From: Thermoleophilia bacterium
GTDB taxonomy: Bacteria; Actinomycetota; Thermoleophilia; RBG-16-64-13
Assembly: GCA_027493445.1 (NCBI GenBank)
Contig: JAOSKU010000001.1
Location: forward strand, 1,515,314 to 1,579,313
Direction: 5' to 3'
Length of the DNA stretch: 64,000 bases
Of the stretch, positions 39,712 to 47,270 are shown in pieces (the first letter of the stretch is position 1; the number at the start of each line of letters is the position of its first letter). Both the position numbers and the translations under genes were made by a program. A model generated the notes under the pieces. It was not told where the DNA came from, did no database searches, and was given only the letters and a program-made list of their open reading frames with translations.

Positions 39712-40045
39712 CTAGCAGGCTGTCGGGAAATGACGCTTCGCCACCGGAGTGCGCTGGGTACGCGCCAGGCTAGAGCTCGTTTCGCAATGACGCTTCGCGG
39801 TCAGGCTGCACTGGGCGCGGGCGAGGCAAGGACGCAGGGAGCGGGCGTAGCGGAGCTACGGACGGGACTGAGGACGCCGCATCGGGCCGCCCAGTGCAGT
39901 AGCGGCCGCCAAGGCTTCGTTGTGAAACGAGCACCCTGGACGCAGGGAGCGCTCGTAGCGGCGCTACGGGCGCGACTGAGGACAACGCATGGCGCCGCCC
40001 AGTGCGGTCCGGCGGCCGAGGTTTCGTTTCCCGACAGCCTCCTAG
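39712..40045 (+). repeat. nested palindromic repeat R7 (type-B inside type-A)
   Basis: Outer ends are CTAGCAGGCTGTCGGGAAA and TTTCCCGACAGCCTCCTAG, an almost perfect inverted pair. A type-B copy (39773-39934, GAGCTCG...CGAGCAC) is inserted between GCCAGGCTA and GGACGCAGGGAGCG. The right end stops one base before the stop codon of the AhpD-like gene. It fills most of the 440-base gap here. Confidence 0.9.
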
Positions 40046-40046
40046 C

Positions 40047-40280
40047 TCACGTCGAGTCTGCGACTGCGGCGAGGAGCTTTTCGGCATGCTCCCGTGTCTC
40101 TTTCAGGCGAGCCTGCATCACGGCGCGGGCCAGGCTCACGACCTGCTCGATCTCCTCCCTGCTTGCTCCGGCCTCACGGGCCTTCCCAACGTGGAGATCC
40201 AGTCACCGCTGGCAGTTGTCGGCCACCGCGACGCCCACGAGCACGAGTTCCAGAGTCCGCTCATCCAAAGGTCCCACCAT
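40047..40280 (-). CDS. AhpD-like protein, predicted selenoprotein (CxxU)
   Basis: Seventy-seven residues when the in-frame TGA at 40203-40205 is read as selenocysteine (residue 26). The motif is then C23-Q-R-U26-LDLH, matching the CxxCxxxH active site of AhpD/carboxymuconolactone decarboxylase-type peroxidase reductases. The following HVGKAREAGASREEIEQVVSLARAVM is the family helix. The frame continues to TGA 40047-40049. ATG 40280 is nine bases after the HMA gene. Alternative reading is a pseudogene, but the TGA falls exactly on a catalytic cysteine. A candidate hairpin (CACG/CGUG) starts 10 bases after the UGA. Confidence 0.78.
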
Positions 40281-40288
40281 TGCGTGTC

Positions 40289-40570
40289 TCACTCTCCTTC
40301 ACCCGGATTTGTGGCGCCTGCCGTCGCGGCTTTTCCTGCCCCCCGGCCTGAGGGGCGCACCGTCAAGTTGTCGTAGCCTGTCCGTTGAGAGATCGCCGCC
40401 ACAACGGCTTCTGTCGTCACCAGCGCAGGGTCGAAAGAAACCAGCGCCCTGCTTAGGGCGAGGTTCACGTCATACTCCACGATGCCGGCTGACTCCTCCA
40501 GAGCCAGGGTGACCATGGCCACTCAGGTCGTTCACTGCATGCCGGGAATATCGATCTCCACCGTTTCCAT
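40289..40570 (-). CDS. HMA-domain protein, predicted selenoprotein with UxxU metal site
   Basis: Ninety-three residues reading two TGA codons (40532-40534 and 40523-40525) as selenocysteine. The N-terminus METVEIDIPGMQ is followed by U-T-T-U-VAMVTLAL, which aligns with GMxCxxCxxxVxxAL of heavy-metal-associated domains, both cysteines being UGA. The rest (GIVEYDVNLALSRALVSF, TTEAVVAAISQRTGYD) is a full HMA fold. ATG 40570 follows the methyltransferase by 56 bases. Expected role: binding a soft metal ion and passing it on. No membrane span or signal. Confidence rests on both UGA codons hitting the two ligand positions. Confidence 0.8.
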
Positions 40571-40626
40571 AGCCCTATGCCCCTGTCGGGCGCCCTGGGG
40601 GGACGCTGTGATCTGGACTTTCCGAA

Positions 40627-41655
40627 TCAGAGTCGCTCTCGCTGCCCATACTTGCGGGCGGCCTGGACAAACGCAAGAAGGTTCTCCGGCGGGCTGTCGA
40701 TAGGAACCTCGCATCCGGTGGCGAGGACGAACCCGCAAGGATTCGCCCCTGCCTGATCGAGTATCTGCTTGACTTCCTGGTCCACCGACTCCGGCGTGCC
40801 CAGAAGCACGGTTTCGGCCGGTCTGACGTTCCCCATCAGCCCGACGCGGGTCCCATAGGTGCGCGATACGTAGCCCATGTCGGCGACGTCGACGCTGATC
40901 ACGCTGGGCCCGCTCTCGACAAAGGGATCAAGGACGGAGTCGATGCGCCCGCAGATGTGCGAGAGCGCCGGCAGGCCGAATGACTTCACGTAGTCCTGCA
41001 GCTCGGTGAGATAGGGGACTACGAACCTACGAAACATCTCAGTCCCCAGGATGCTCCCGGTGGCGATGGGCTCGCAGTTCACGGGTACCCCGCCGGCAGC
41101 GACGATGGCCTCGATCCAATCCCGGTTGGTGTCGGTGGCGTAGCGCAGGACCCGGTGCGCGAAATCGGGGTTCCGATGCAGAGTCTTCACGAACTTCGCG
41201 GTTCCGTAGAGAGACGCCGCGGTGGTGAAGGAACCCGCGAAGAGCGTGCCGACGAAGACCTCCTCCCCTACTTCCTCCACACATCTCGCAGTCGCCTCGA
41301 GGTAGACGGGCAGGCGGCCATCTCGGTGAACATCTACGGGGTGGAGCCGGTCCACGTCATCCTCTGACAGCAAGAAGGGCGTCTCGATATAGGGGGCATT
41401 CTCTTCCGGGTAGGCGAGCCTAGTCCCCATCGCCTCGGCCATGCTGGCAGTAGCGGTCAGGATGGTGATCATGTCGGAGCCATACTTGCGATACGCGGCG
41501 ACATGCGCTCTCGCGACCTTCTCGCCGTCCGTGACCATCTCCTTGACGGTGTACCCCACCACCCGGGCGGCGCCGTTCAGTAGCACCGGAACAGCAGGGA
41601 CTCTGTCGATAGGCTTTCCCTGAAGCAAGGAGCCGACCCGCTCCTTGGGTGTCAT
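40627..41655 (-). CDS. MtaA/CmuA-type methyltransferase (UroD superfamily)
   Basis: A 342-residue barrel enzyme of the uroporphyrinogen decarboxylase superfamily. The zinc ligands of corrinoid-dependent methyltransferases are visible as SHICGRID (HxC) and ATGCEVP, so methyl transfer rather than decarboxylation is likely. It begins MTPKERVGSLLQGKPIDRVPAVP; ATG 41655 with GAGG upstream is preferred, ATG 41679 is possible. No corrinoid protein gene is nearby. It lies between two HMA-domain selenoprotein candidates, suggesting a methylated-metal or metal-thiol substrate; that is inference. Confidence 0.85.
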   Translation of the reverse strand: MTPKERVGSLLQGKPIDRVPAVPVLLNGAARVVGYTVKEMVTDGEKVARAHVAAYRKYGSDMITILTATASMAEAMGTRLAYPEENAPYIETPFLLSEDDVDRLHPVDVHRDGRLPVYLEATARCVEEVGEEVFVGTLFAGSFTTAASLYGTAKFVKTLHRNPDFAHRVLRYATDTNRDWIEAIVAAGGVPVNCEPIATGSILGTEMFRRFVVPYLTELQDYVKSFGLPALSHICGRIDSVLDPFVESGPSVISVDVADMGYVSRTYGTRVGLMGNVRPAETVLLGTPESVDQEVKQILDQAGANPCGFVLATGCEVPIDSPPENLLAFVQAARKYGQRERL

Positions 41656-41730
41656 GCGATCCTCGGGCACTGCAGACATGGTGGGCCCCCAATCATTCCC
41701 GTACGTGCGTGGACTCGAAAACCCAGGAGG

Positions 41731-41937
41731 TCAAGCGGACAGTCGTTCGACGACTCGAGAGTGCTTCCCCGCATCCCGCACCACACCGACGAGCTGCTCG
41801 GGAGTCACGATCGCGGTGTCGCACACGATGATCGCCGTGTCGATGTCCACCTCTGCCGTCTCGACGCCGTCTACCCCTTCCAGGGCCAGTTGGATTACAG
41901 GGATTCAGTTCCCGGTGTTGGCGAAGATCTGAAGCAT
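41731..41937 (-). CDS. HMA-like protein, predicted selenoprotein (single U)
   Basis: Sixty-eight residues with an in-frame TGA at 41905-41907 (residue 11). The sequence MLQIFANTGN-U-IPVIQLALEGVDG and VETAEVDIDTAIIVCDTAIV, then TPEQLVGVVRDAGKHSRVVERL, follows the HMA fold; U takes the first metal-ligand position and the second is Val. ATG 41937 has AGGGAAAGG before it; ATG 41955 with AGGGGGAAGG is an in-frame alternative. It is the gene before the methyltransferase. The missing second ligand makes a metal role less certain than for the UxxU protein. Confidence 0.7.
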
Positions 41938-42029
41938 GAGCCTTTCCCTAGGCATAGCCTTCCCCCTGCGCCGAGTTACATATGGATATAGGTATACACA
42001 GATCTCTACCCTAATGCAAGTCCCCGTAC

Positions 42030-42095
42030 GGTGAAAAGCGGAAGCCGCCCAGCTCTGCCCGGCGGCCGGGGCTTCGTTTTCCGACGGCCCCCTAG
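42030..42095 (+). repeat. palindromic repeat R8, right-half copy
   Basis: GCCCGGCGGCCGGGGCTTCG, then TTTTCCGACGGCCCCCTAG ending at 42095. The final CTAG supplies the stop codon of the ArsR-type gene on the other strand. No left half is present. Confidence 0.75.
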
Positions 42096-42469
42096 TCGAG
42101 AACCGGCCGCGCGCCCTCGTCCTGCGAACGCTCCAGCAGCCGCAGCCGGGCCTCTTCGCTCATCTTGACGATCTCACGGATCGCTTCGTCTTGCAGTCAG
42201 TAGTACACGAACTGGCCGACGCGCTGGCCTCGTACCACCGTCTCGGCCCGCAAGGCGCGCAGGTGACGGGAGACGGTGGGCTGCGACAGGCCGGTGATGC
42301 CGACGATGGCCGACACCGACTTGCACCTTTCCGAAAGAGCAAGCACGATGCGAAGACGCGCCGGCTCCGAGAGCGCCTTGAACAAACGGGCCAGATCGTC
42401 GAACGAGTCGACATGGAGAGCGTCGGCCACAGCGACCTCCAAATCCGCTTTGGAGAGATCCGGTGTCAT
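42092..42469 (-). CDS. ArsR-family regulator, predicted selenoprotein
   Basis: A 125-residue winged-helix repressor reading the TGA at 42197-42199 as selenocysteine 91. LARLFKALSEPARLRIVLAL and GLSQPTVSRHLRALRAE are the ArsR core; the wing ends VGQFVYY-U-LQDEAIREIVKM, and the helix after the UGA continues in frame to TAG 42092-42094. A cysteine (C49) sits near the recognition helix. U91 could act as a soft-metal or metalloid ligand. ATG 42469 is one base after the pgsA stop. Truncation at residue 90 would leave a nearly complete HTH, so a simple stop is the main alternative. Confidence 0.7.
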
Positions 42470-42470
42470 T

Positions 42471-43157
42471 CTATCCTGTGTGCCTTCGGATACGCCACGT
42501 GAGCGCCAGCCGCAGCCCGGCCAGCCAGGCGAAGGCTAGAGCCAACCACAGGATCACAACGGCCACTGCCGTCAGCCCCTCCCAGCCGGCCACCCGGCCC
42601 ACCAGGAAAAGGGTCAGCCCCACGCTGAGCAAGGCCATCTTGATCTTGCCGAAGACATTCGCTCCCACCGCCCTTCCCGTCCGAACCCAGAACACGGTCC
42701 CCACGCCCACGACCAGCATCTCCACGACCATGAAAACCAGGATCACCCTCACCACCAGGTAGTCCAGACCCACCGCCAGCAGGGCCGCGCCCACCAGCAG
42801 CTTGTCGGCCACCGGGTCGATCATGGTGCCGAGACCCGTGATCTGGTCCCGCGTACGGGCCATGGCCCCGTCCAGGAAATCGGTGACCGCCGCCACGACG
42901 AACAGAGCCACAGCGGGCCCTTCCGCGCCGCTCCGGAACAGCAGGTATACCCCCGGGGTGAGCAACAAGCGGACGGCGGTCAGGTGGTTAGGGCGCACGT
43001 TCCGGGGAATGGCCCACAGGAAGCCCCGAGTGACAAGCGCGTCCAGGTGCTGCTGCAACGGCGAAATATGGGCGGGGACAGACCCGCCACCGGGTGGTGA
43101 TAGCTCGTGGTACGCGGCGCCGGCGCCCACGGAGTCAAGCTCTTGGTTACCTTCCAT
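42471..43157 (-). CDS. pgsA: CDP-alcohol phosphatidyltransferase family protein (PgsA-like)
   Basis: A 228-residue membrane enzyme of phospholipid synthesis. The CDP-alcohol motif DGAMARTRDQITGLGTMIDPVADK (DGxxAR...GxxxDxxxD, read in two parts) is complete, with about five hydrophobic spans. It resembles phosphatidylglycerophosphate synthase, although the exact alcohol substrate cannot be fixed. The first ~45 residues are polar and may include an over-long start. The ArsR-type gene starts directly after its stop, so read-through into the selenoprotein cluster is possible. Confidence 0.85.
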   Translation of the reverse strand: MEGNQELDSVGAGAAYHELSPPGGGSVPAHISPLQQHLDALVTRGFLWAIPRNVRPNHLTAVRLLLTPGVYLLFRSGAEGPAVALFVVAAVTDFLDGAMARTRDQITGLGTMIDPVADKLLVGAALLAVGLDYLVVRVILVFMVVEMLVVGVGTVFWVRTGRAVGANVFGKIKMALLSVGLTLFLVGRVAGWEGLTAVAVVILWLALAFAWLAGLRLALTWRIRRHTG

Positions 43158-43237
43158 GTCTCAGGATACTACCAGGGACGTTGCCGTGGCCGGATCAGGA
43201 GTGCTGGCACCCAGACGGCTCGTCTGGTCGTCGCGGG

Positions 43238-44181
43238 TCAGGGCAGCTGCGCCAGCAAGAAAGCCGCGTACCAGGTGGGCCACTCCGAGTCCTCGCCGTC
43301 TGTCTCCAGAAAGGCCATGTGGTGCTCTTGAGCGGTGGCCTGCAGCATGGCCGCCACCTCGTCGCGCAAGACGGCGCCCGAGTCGCGGTCACCGTGATCC
43401 ACCCGCACGAGGTCCCGTCGGGCGAATAGCGGAGGGACTTCCAGACCTAGTCGGGGTCCGGCGTAGAGGTCGGGCGGGACACCGATGTCAGCCACATAGA
43501 GCTCCCCTACGAACCGGTCCGCTCCCGGAGCCTGCAGGCCGAGTTTGGGGAGGGCCAAAGCCATGGTGGCCGTCGCCCGGATCGTGGGATCGTAGGCCTG
43601 ACCGGTAGTCGTGTCGAGTCCCGAGGGCGTGTCCAGGCTCAGGATTGGCGCCCCCAGACCGTCGGCCCAGCGGATGAAGTGGGCGGGCGCCCCCCGAGGA
43701 GCTCCCGCCAAGCCGTACCCGATCAGCGCGTCGATCACCAAGGCGGGTCGTGCGACCACCGGATCGCGACCCTCCAAGGACCCACCCCGCGAAGAGGGCG
43801 GCTCGAGATCCTCATGGTTATCCACGGGCACTCCCAGGCGGCGAATGATGTCCAGCTGGTCAGCGGGCACACCTCGGAAGGTGCTGTCAGGTCGGGAGGC
43901 CAGCACATGGACCTCGGCCCCCAACCGTGCAGGCGGCGGGCGGCCACCAAGCCCCCGCCGCCGTTTCCTCCGGCGCCAGCCAGAACCACCAGCGCCTTTC
44001 CGCGGGGATCTCCCCCCAGAAAGCGCTGCCGGGCCAGGGCGGCCAGGTGGTACCCGGCGTTCTCCATCATCTGGGCGAGGTCGACGTGGTAGTCCTCGAT
44101 CATGGCGCGGTCGACTTCGCGCATCTGTTCCGTGGTCAAAGCCGGCAGGTCTTTCAAGGGTTCTCCCGAGGACAACACCAC
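43238..44181 (-). CDS. nnrE: NAD(P)H-hydrate epimerase, YjeF_N domain (one frameshift)
   Basis: Epimerises damaged NAD(P)HX. LTTEQMREVDRAMIEDYHVDLAQMMENAG and GYGLAGAPRGAPAHFIRWADGLGAPILSLDTPSGLD (two separate stretches) are typical. One base is missing in C run 43918-43922; repair joins RRLHGWGAEVHVLASRPDS and gives about 314 residues. The phosphate-loop region reads GGNGGGGLVAA where the family has NGGDGLVAA, so an aspartate is replaced. No ADP-dependent dehydratase domain follows. The start is uncertain: GTG 44181, or TTG 44157 with GGGAG before it. Confidence 0.82.
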
Positions 44182-44438
44182 GTAGCGACACCGGTATCCG
44201 GTAGACAGTTGTTCTACGAACCGGTGGTCGATGTTTGGACACGAGGGTGTCTCTACACGGGAATTCTCCCCGTAGACCGTCCGGGGCTAATCTTCGGGCG
44301 GTGGCTGCAACACTGGCGGCCGAAGGGGTCCCGGTAGTCCGTCATGCGCCCCTCTGCTAACCTGGGAGCGCCCTGCGCGACAGCGCGCAGCTGGCAAGGG
44401 CGGACCGCGCCACACGCTGACACAGAGGGAGCCGACGC

Positions 44439-45713
44439 ATGCTCGACATCAAGCTCATCCGCAACGACCCCGCGGGCATCCGGGCCGAACTGCGCCGGCG
44501 GGGCGAGAAGGCCGAGGCCGCCCTCGACACCCTCCTGGCGCTCGACGTGCGCCGGCGCGAGATCGTGGTGCAGGTGGAGGAGAAGCGCGCGTTGCGCAAC
44601 CAGGTGAGCGAAGAGATCGCCGCGGTCAAGCGGTCCGGGGGCGACGCCCAAGAGAAGATCGCCGCCATGCGCGCGGTGGGCGAGGCCATCAAGCTCCTCG
44701 AGGCCGACCTCAAGGCCGTGGAAACCGAGCTCGAGGACGAGCTCCTGCAGGTACCCAACCTGGCCGACCCTTCGGCTCCCGATGGCGGCGAGGAGGACTT
44801 CGAGGTGCTGTACTCCTGGGGCGAGCCCCGACGGTTCCACTTCGAGCCGCGTGATCACCTGGACCTGGGCATGGCTCTCGACATGATCGACATGGAGCGG
44901 GGCGGCAAGGTCTCGGGGAGCCGCTTCGCCTACCTGAAGGGGGACCTGGTGCTCCTGCAGTTCGCCCTGGTGCAGTTCGCCCTGCAGAAGTTGATGGGCA
45001 AGGGCTTCCGCCCGGTGATCCCTCCGGTGCTGGTGCGCGACGAGGCCATGTACGGTACGGGCTTCTTCCCCACCGACATGCAGCAGGTCTACCACATCGA
45101 GTCCGACGCCCTGAACCTGGTGGGCACCAGCGAGGTGCCTCTAGCCGCGCTGCACATGGACGAGATACTGCCCGAAGACGACCTGCCCGTGCGCTACGTG
45201 GGCTACTCCAGCTGCTTCCGCCGGGAGGCGGGCGCCGCTGGCAAGGACACGCGCGGCATCTTCCGAGTGCACCAGTTCGACAAGGTGGAGATGTTCAGCT
45301 TCTGCCACCCCGACCGCTCGCGGCAAGAGCACGACTTCATGCGGAGCATCGAGGAGGAGGTGCTCCAGGAGCTGGGCCTGCCCTACCGGGCCGTCAACGT
45401 CGCCGCCGGCGACCTGGGCGCCTCGGCCGCCAAGAAGTACGACCTCGAGGCCTGGATCCCCACCCAGGAGCGCTACCGGGAGGTCACCAGCTGCTCCAAC
45501 TGCACCGACTACCAGGCCCGCCGCCTCAAGGCCCGAGCCAAGGGCAAGGAGGGCGGCCCGTTTCTGGTCCACACCTTGAACGGTACGGTCGTGGCCGTGG
45601 GCCGTACCATCATCGCGCTCATGGAGAACTACCAGACCGCCGAGGGTACCATCGCCGTGCCGGAGGTCTTGCGATCCTTTCTGCCGGTGGGAAAGACCAT
45701 GCTTGGGGCCTGA
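44439..45713 (+). CDS. serS: seryl-tRNA synthetase
   Basis: A 424-residue class II synthetase. It starts MLDIKLIRNDPAGIRAELRRRG, has the two-helix coiled-coil arm (residues ~30-100) that grips tRNA-Ser, motif 2 FRREAGAAGKDTRGIFRVHQFDKVE (in two parts) and motif 3 NGTVVAVGRTIIALMENYQ. ATG 44439 has AGGGAG upstream. The 185-base leader contains a 7-bp hairpin CTGCGCG-ACAG-CGCGCAG but no convincing T-box. Confidence 0.97.
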   Translation: MLDIKLIRNDPAGIRAELRRRGEKAEAALDTLLALDVRRREIVVQVEEKRALRNQVSEEIAAVKRSGGDAQEKIAAMRAVGEAIKLLEADLKAVETELEDELLQVPNLADPSAPDGGEEDFEVLYSWGEPRRFHFEPRDHLDLGMALDMIDMERGGKVSGSRFAYLKGDLVLLQFALVQFALQKLMGKGFRPVIPPVLVRDEAMYGTGFFPTDMQQVYHIESDALNLVGTSEVPLAALHMDEILPEDDLPVRYVGYSSCFRREAGAAGKDTRGIFRVHQFDKVEMFSFCHPDRSRQEHDFMRSIEEEVLQELGLPYRAVNVAAGDLGASAAKKYDLEAWIPTQERYREVTSCSNCTDYQARRLKARAKGKEGGPFLVHTLNGTVVAVGRTIIALMENYQTAEGTIAVPEVLRSFLPVGKTMLGA

Positions 45714-46310
45714 GGCCCGACACGTGACCACCAGTTCGACCTCGCCGCCAACGGCAACGTGGCCCTCACCGGCGAGCTCCTGCTCGCCGAGACCCGGGAG
45801 TTCACCCTGGCCCTGGCCTTCGGCGAAGGGCTGCACAACGCCGGCACCACGCTGCTCCAGGCCTTGGCCCGGCCCTTCACCTCTCACCTCGAGCGCTTCA
45901 CCGAGCAGTGGCGGCGACCGTGCCGGCACATGCTGCCCTTGGAAGCCACCTGCGGCGATGGCGGCCACCTCTACCGAGGCAGCTACACGCTCCTTCTGTC
46001 CCACGAAGACAAGGCTTTCCCAGGGGCCCTGATCGCCTCGGTGGCCATCCCCTGGGGTGAGGTCATGGGCGACGAGGACACGGGCGGCTACCATCTGGTC
46101 TGGACCCGCGACCTGGTGAACAGCGCCACCGGGCTGCTGGCTGCCGGCAACAAGGACACCCCCTCCACCCCGACGGCCCTGGGTATCGCCTTCGCCGACA
46201 TCGTCACGACTCCCGATCAGAAAGGTTCCATCCGCTTCACCTTCTTCTGGCCGGAAGCGGGCGGCTGGGAAGGGACCAACTACCAGGTGACCGTCGATTC
46301 GGCGGGCTGA
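45714..46310 (+). pseudogene. glucoamylase-like (GH15) remnant
   Basis: The frame opens directly at the serS stop without a start codon until GTG 45759. NGNVALTGELLLAE, LSHEDKAFPGALIASVAIPWG and GGYHLVWTRDLVNSATGLLAAG match glycoside hydrolase 15 proteins, then the catalytic remainder is missing: the text jumps to SIRFTFFWPEAGGWEGTNYQVTV, a C-terminal accessory-domain sequence. About 190 of ~650 or more residues remain. It looks like an N-terminally truncated gene with a large internal deletion, unlikely to be active. Confidence 0.75.
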
Positions 46311-46370
46311 GCGGCCAAGAGCGCACACGCCCTCGGCCGGCATCTTTGGCCGGAGCCCTCGCCCCGATGC

Positions 46371-47126
46371 TCACGTGCCCGCGCGGCCCTCAGTATCCAT
46401 GTGCCCGCGCGAGAGACGGCTGGCGGCGGCCTGGTCGACCAGCCAGTAGAGCTCGCCTTCGACGGGCGCGATGAGCTGTGCCGGCCAGCGGCGCGGCTGC
46501 CGCGGTCCCTCGAGGACCTCGCGCAGCGTCTCTGCCTTGGCCTGCCCTGACACCAGAAAGGCCACCAAGGCGGCCCTGTTGATGAGGGACGCCGTGAAGG
46601 TGACGCGAAAGAGGTCCTGCTCGGCCATGTAGACTTCGGCCACCCACCGCTCGGTTTCGTCGAGTGCGTGAGCGTGAGGGAAGAGCGAGGCGGTGTGGCC
46701 GTCCTCCCCCAGGCCGAGGAGCACCAGATCGAAGCGGGGCGCCATACTCGCGAAGAAATCTCGAAGCTCCGCCTCGTAGCGCGAGGCGCCCCGCGCGGGA
46801 GCCCCGACACAGGACGGCGGATGGATGTTGACCTCGGGGATGGGCACATGCTCGAGCAGGGCGTCGCGGGCCATGCGCACGTTGCTGCGTGGGTCGTCGA
46901 CCGGCACGCAGCGCTCGTCGCCCCAGAAGACGTGCACCCGTTCCCACGGGATCTCGTCGCGAAGCGGCCGAGTGGCCAGCAGCTCGTATGTGCGGGTGGG
47001 CGTTCCGCCTCCGGCCAGGGCCACGCTGAAGAACCGGCCCGCCTCGACAGCGCCTTGGGCTTTGCTGGCGAAGAGCTGGGCGGCGGCTCGGCCGAGCGAC
47101 TCGGAGTCGGCATAGACGGCGATCAT
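46371..47126 (-). CDS. pgl: 6-phosphogluconolactonase
   Basis: Hydrolyses 6-phosphogluconolactone in the oxidative pentose phosphate pathway. The 251-residue protein shows LAGGGTPTRTYELLA, HVFWGDERCVPVDDPRSN and LGLGEDGHTASLFP, all diagnostic of the DevB/Pgl family. ATG 47126. No glucose-6-phosphate dehydrogenase lies beside it. The C-terminus ends a little beyond the usual length. Confidence 0.95.
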   Translation of the reverse strand: MIAVYADSESLGRAAAQLFASKAQGAVEAGRFFSVALAGGGTPTRTYELLATRPLRDEIPWERVHVFWGDERCVPVDDPRSNVRMARDALLEHVPIPEVNIHPPSCVGAPARGASRYEAELRDFFASMAPRFDLVLLGLGEDGHTASLFPHAHALDETERWVAEVYMAEQDLFRVTFTASLINRAALVAFLVSGQAKAETLREVLEGPRQPRRWPAQLIAPVEGELYWLVDQAAASRLSRGHMDTEGRAGT

Positions 47127-47270
47127 TCCGCTCTGCTACCCGGCGAGGGCTCCATCCACACCCCCGCTGCCGCTACCGATGGTCCCGTTTCGGGCCGGGC
47201 TTTTGCGAGTAGAATGCAGGAAGAAGCATCCCCCGGGGACAGAGAAGAATCCATAGGAGAGTGGTGCGTC

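Noticed and set aside
40203..42199. In-frame UGA codons as homopolymer sequencing errors like the other breaks
   Set aside because: The reading frame is identical before and after each UGA, no homopolymer is involved, and the sites coincide with ligand or redox cysteines.
40047..42469. UGA reassigned to an amino acid throughout the genome
   Set aside because: UGA serves as the stop in many intact genes here, often within ATGA/TGATG overlaps between conserved genes.
44396..44411. T-box-like AAGGGCGGACCGCG in the serS leader
   Set aside because: One base of the T-box core is missing, and I could not find a specifier loop or matching stem I.
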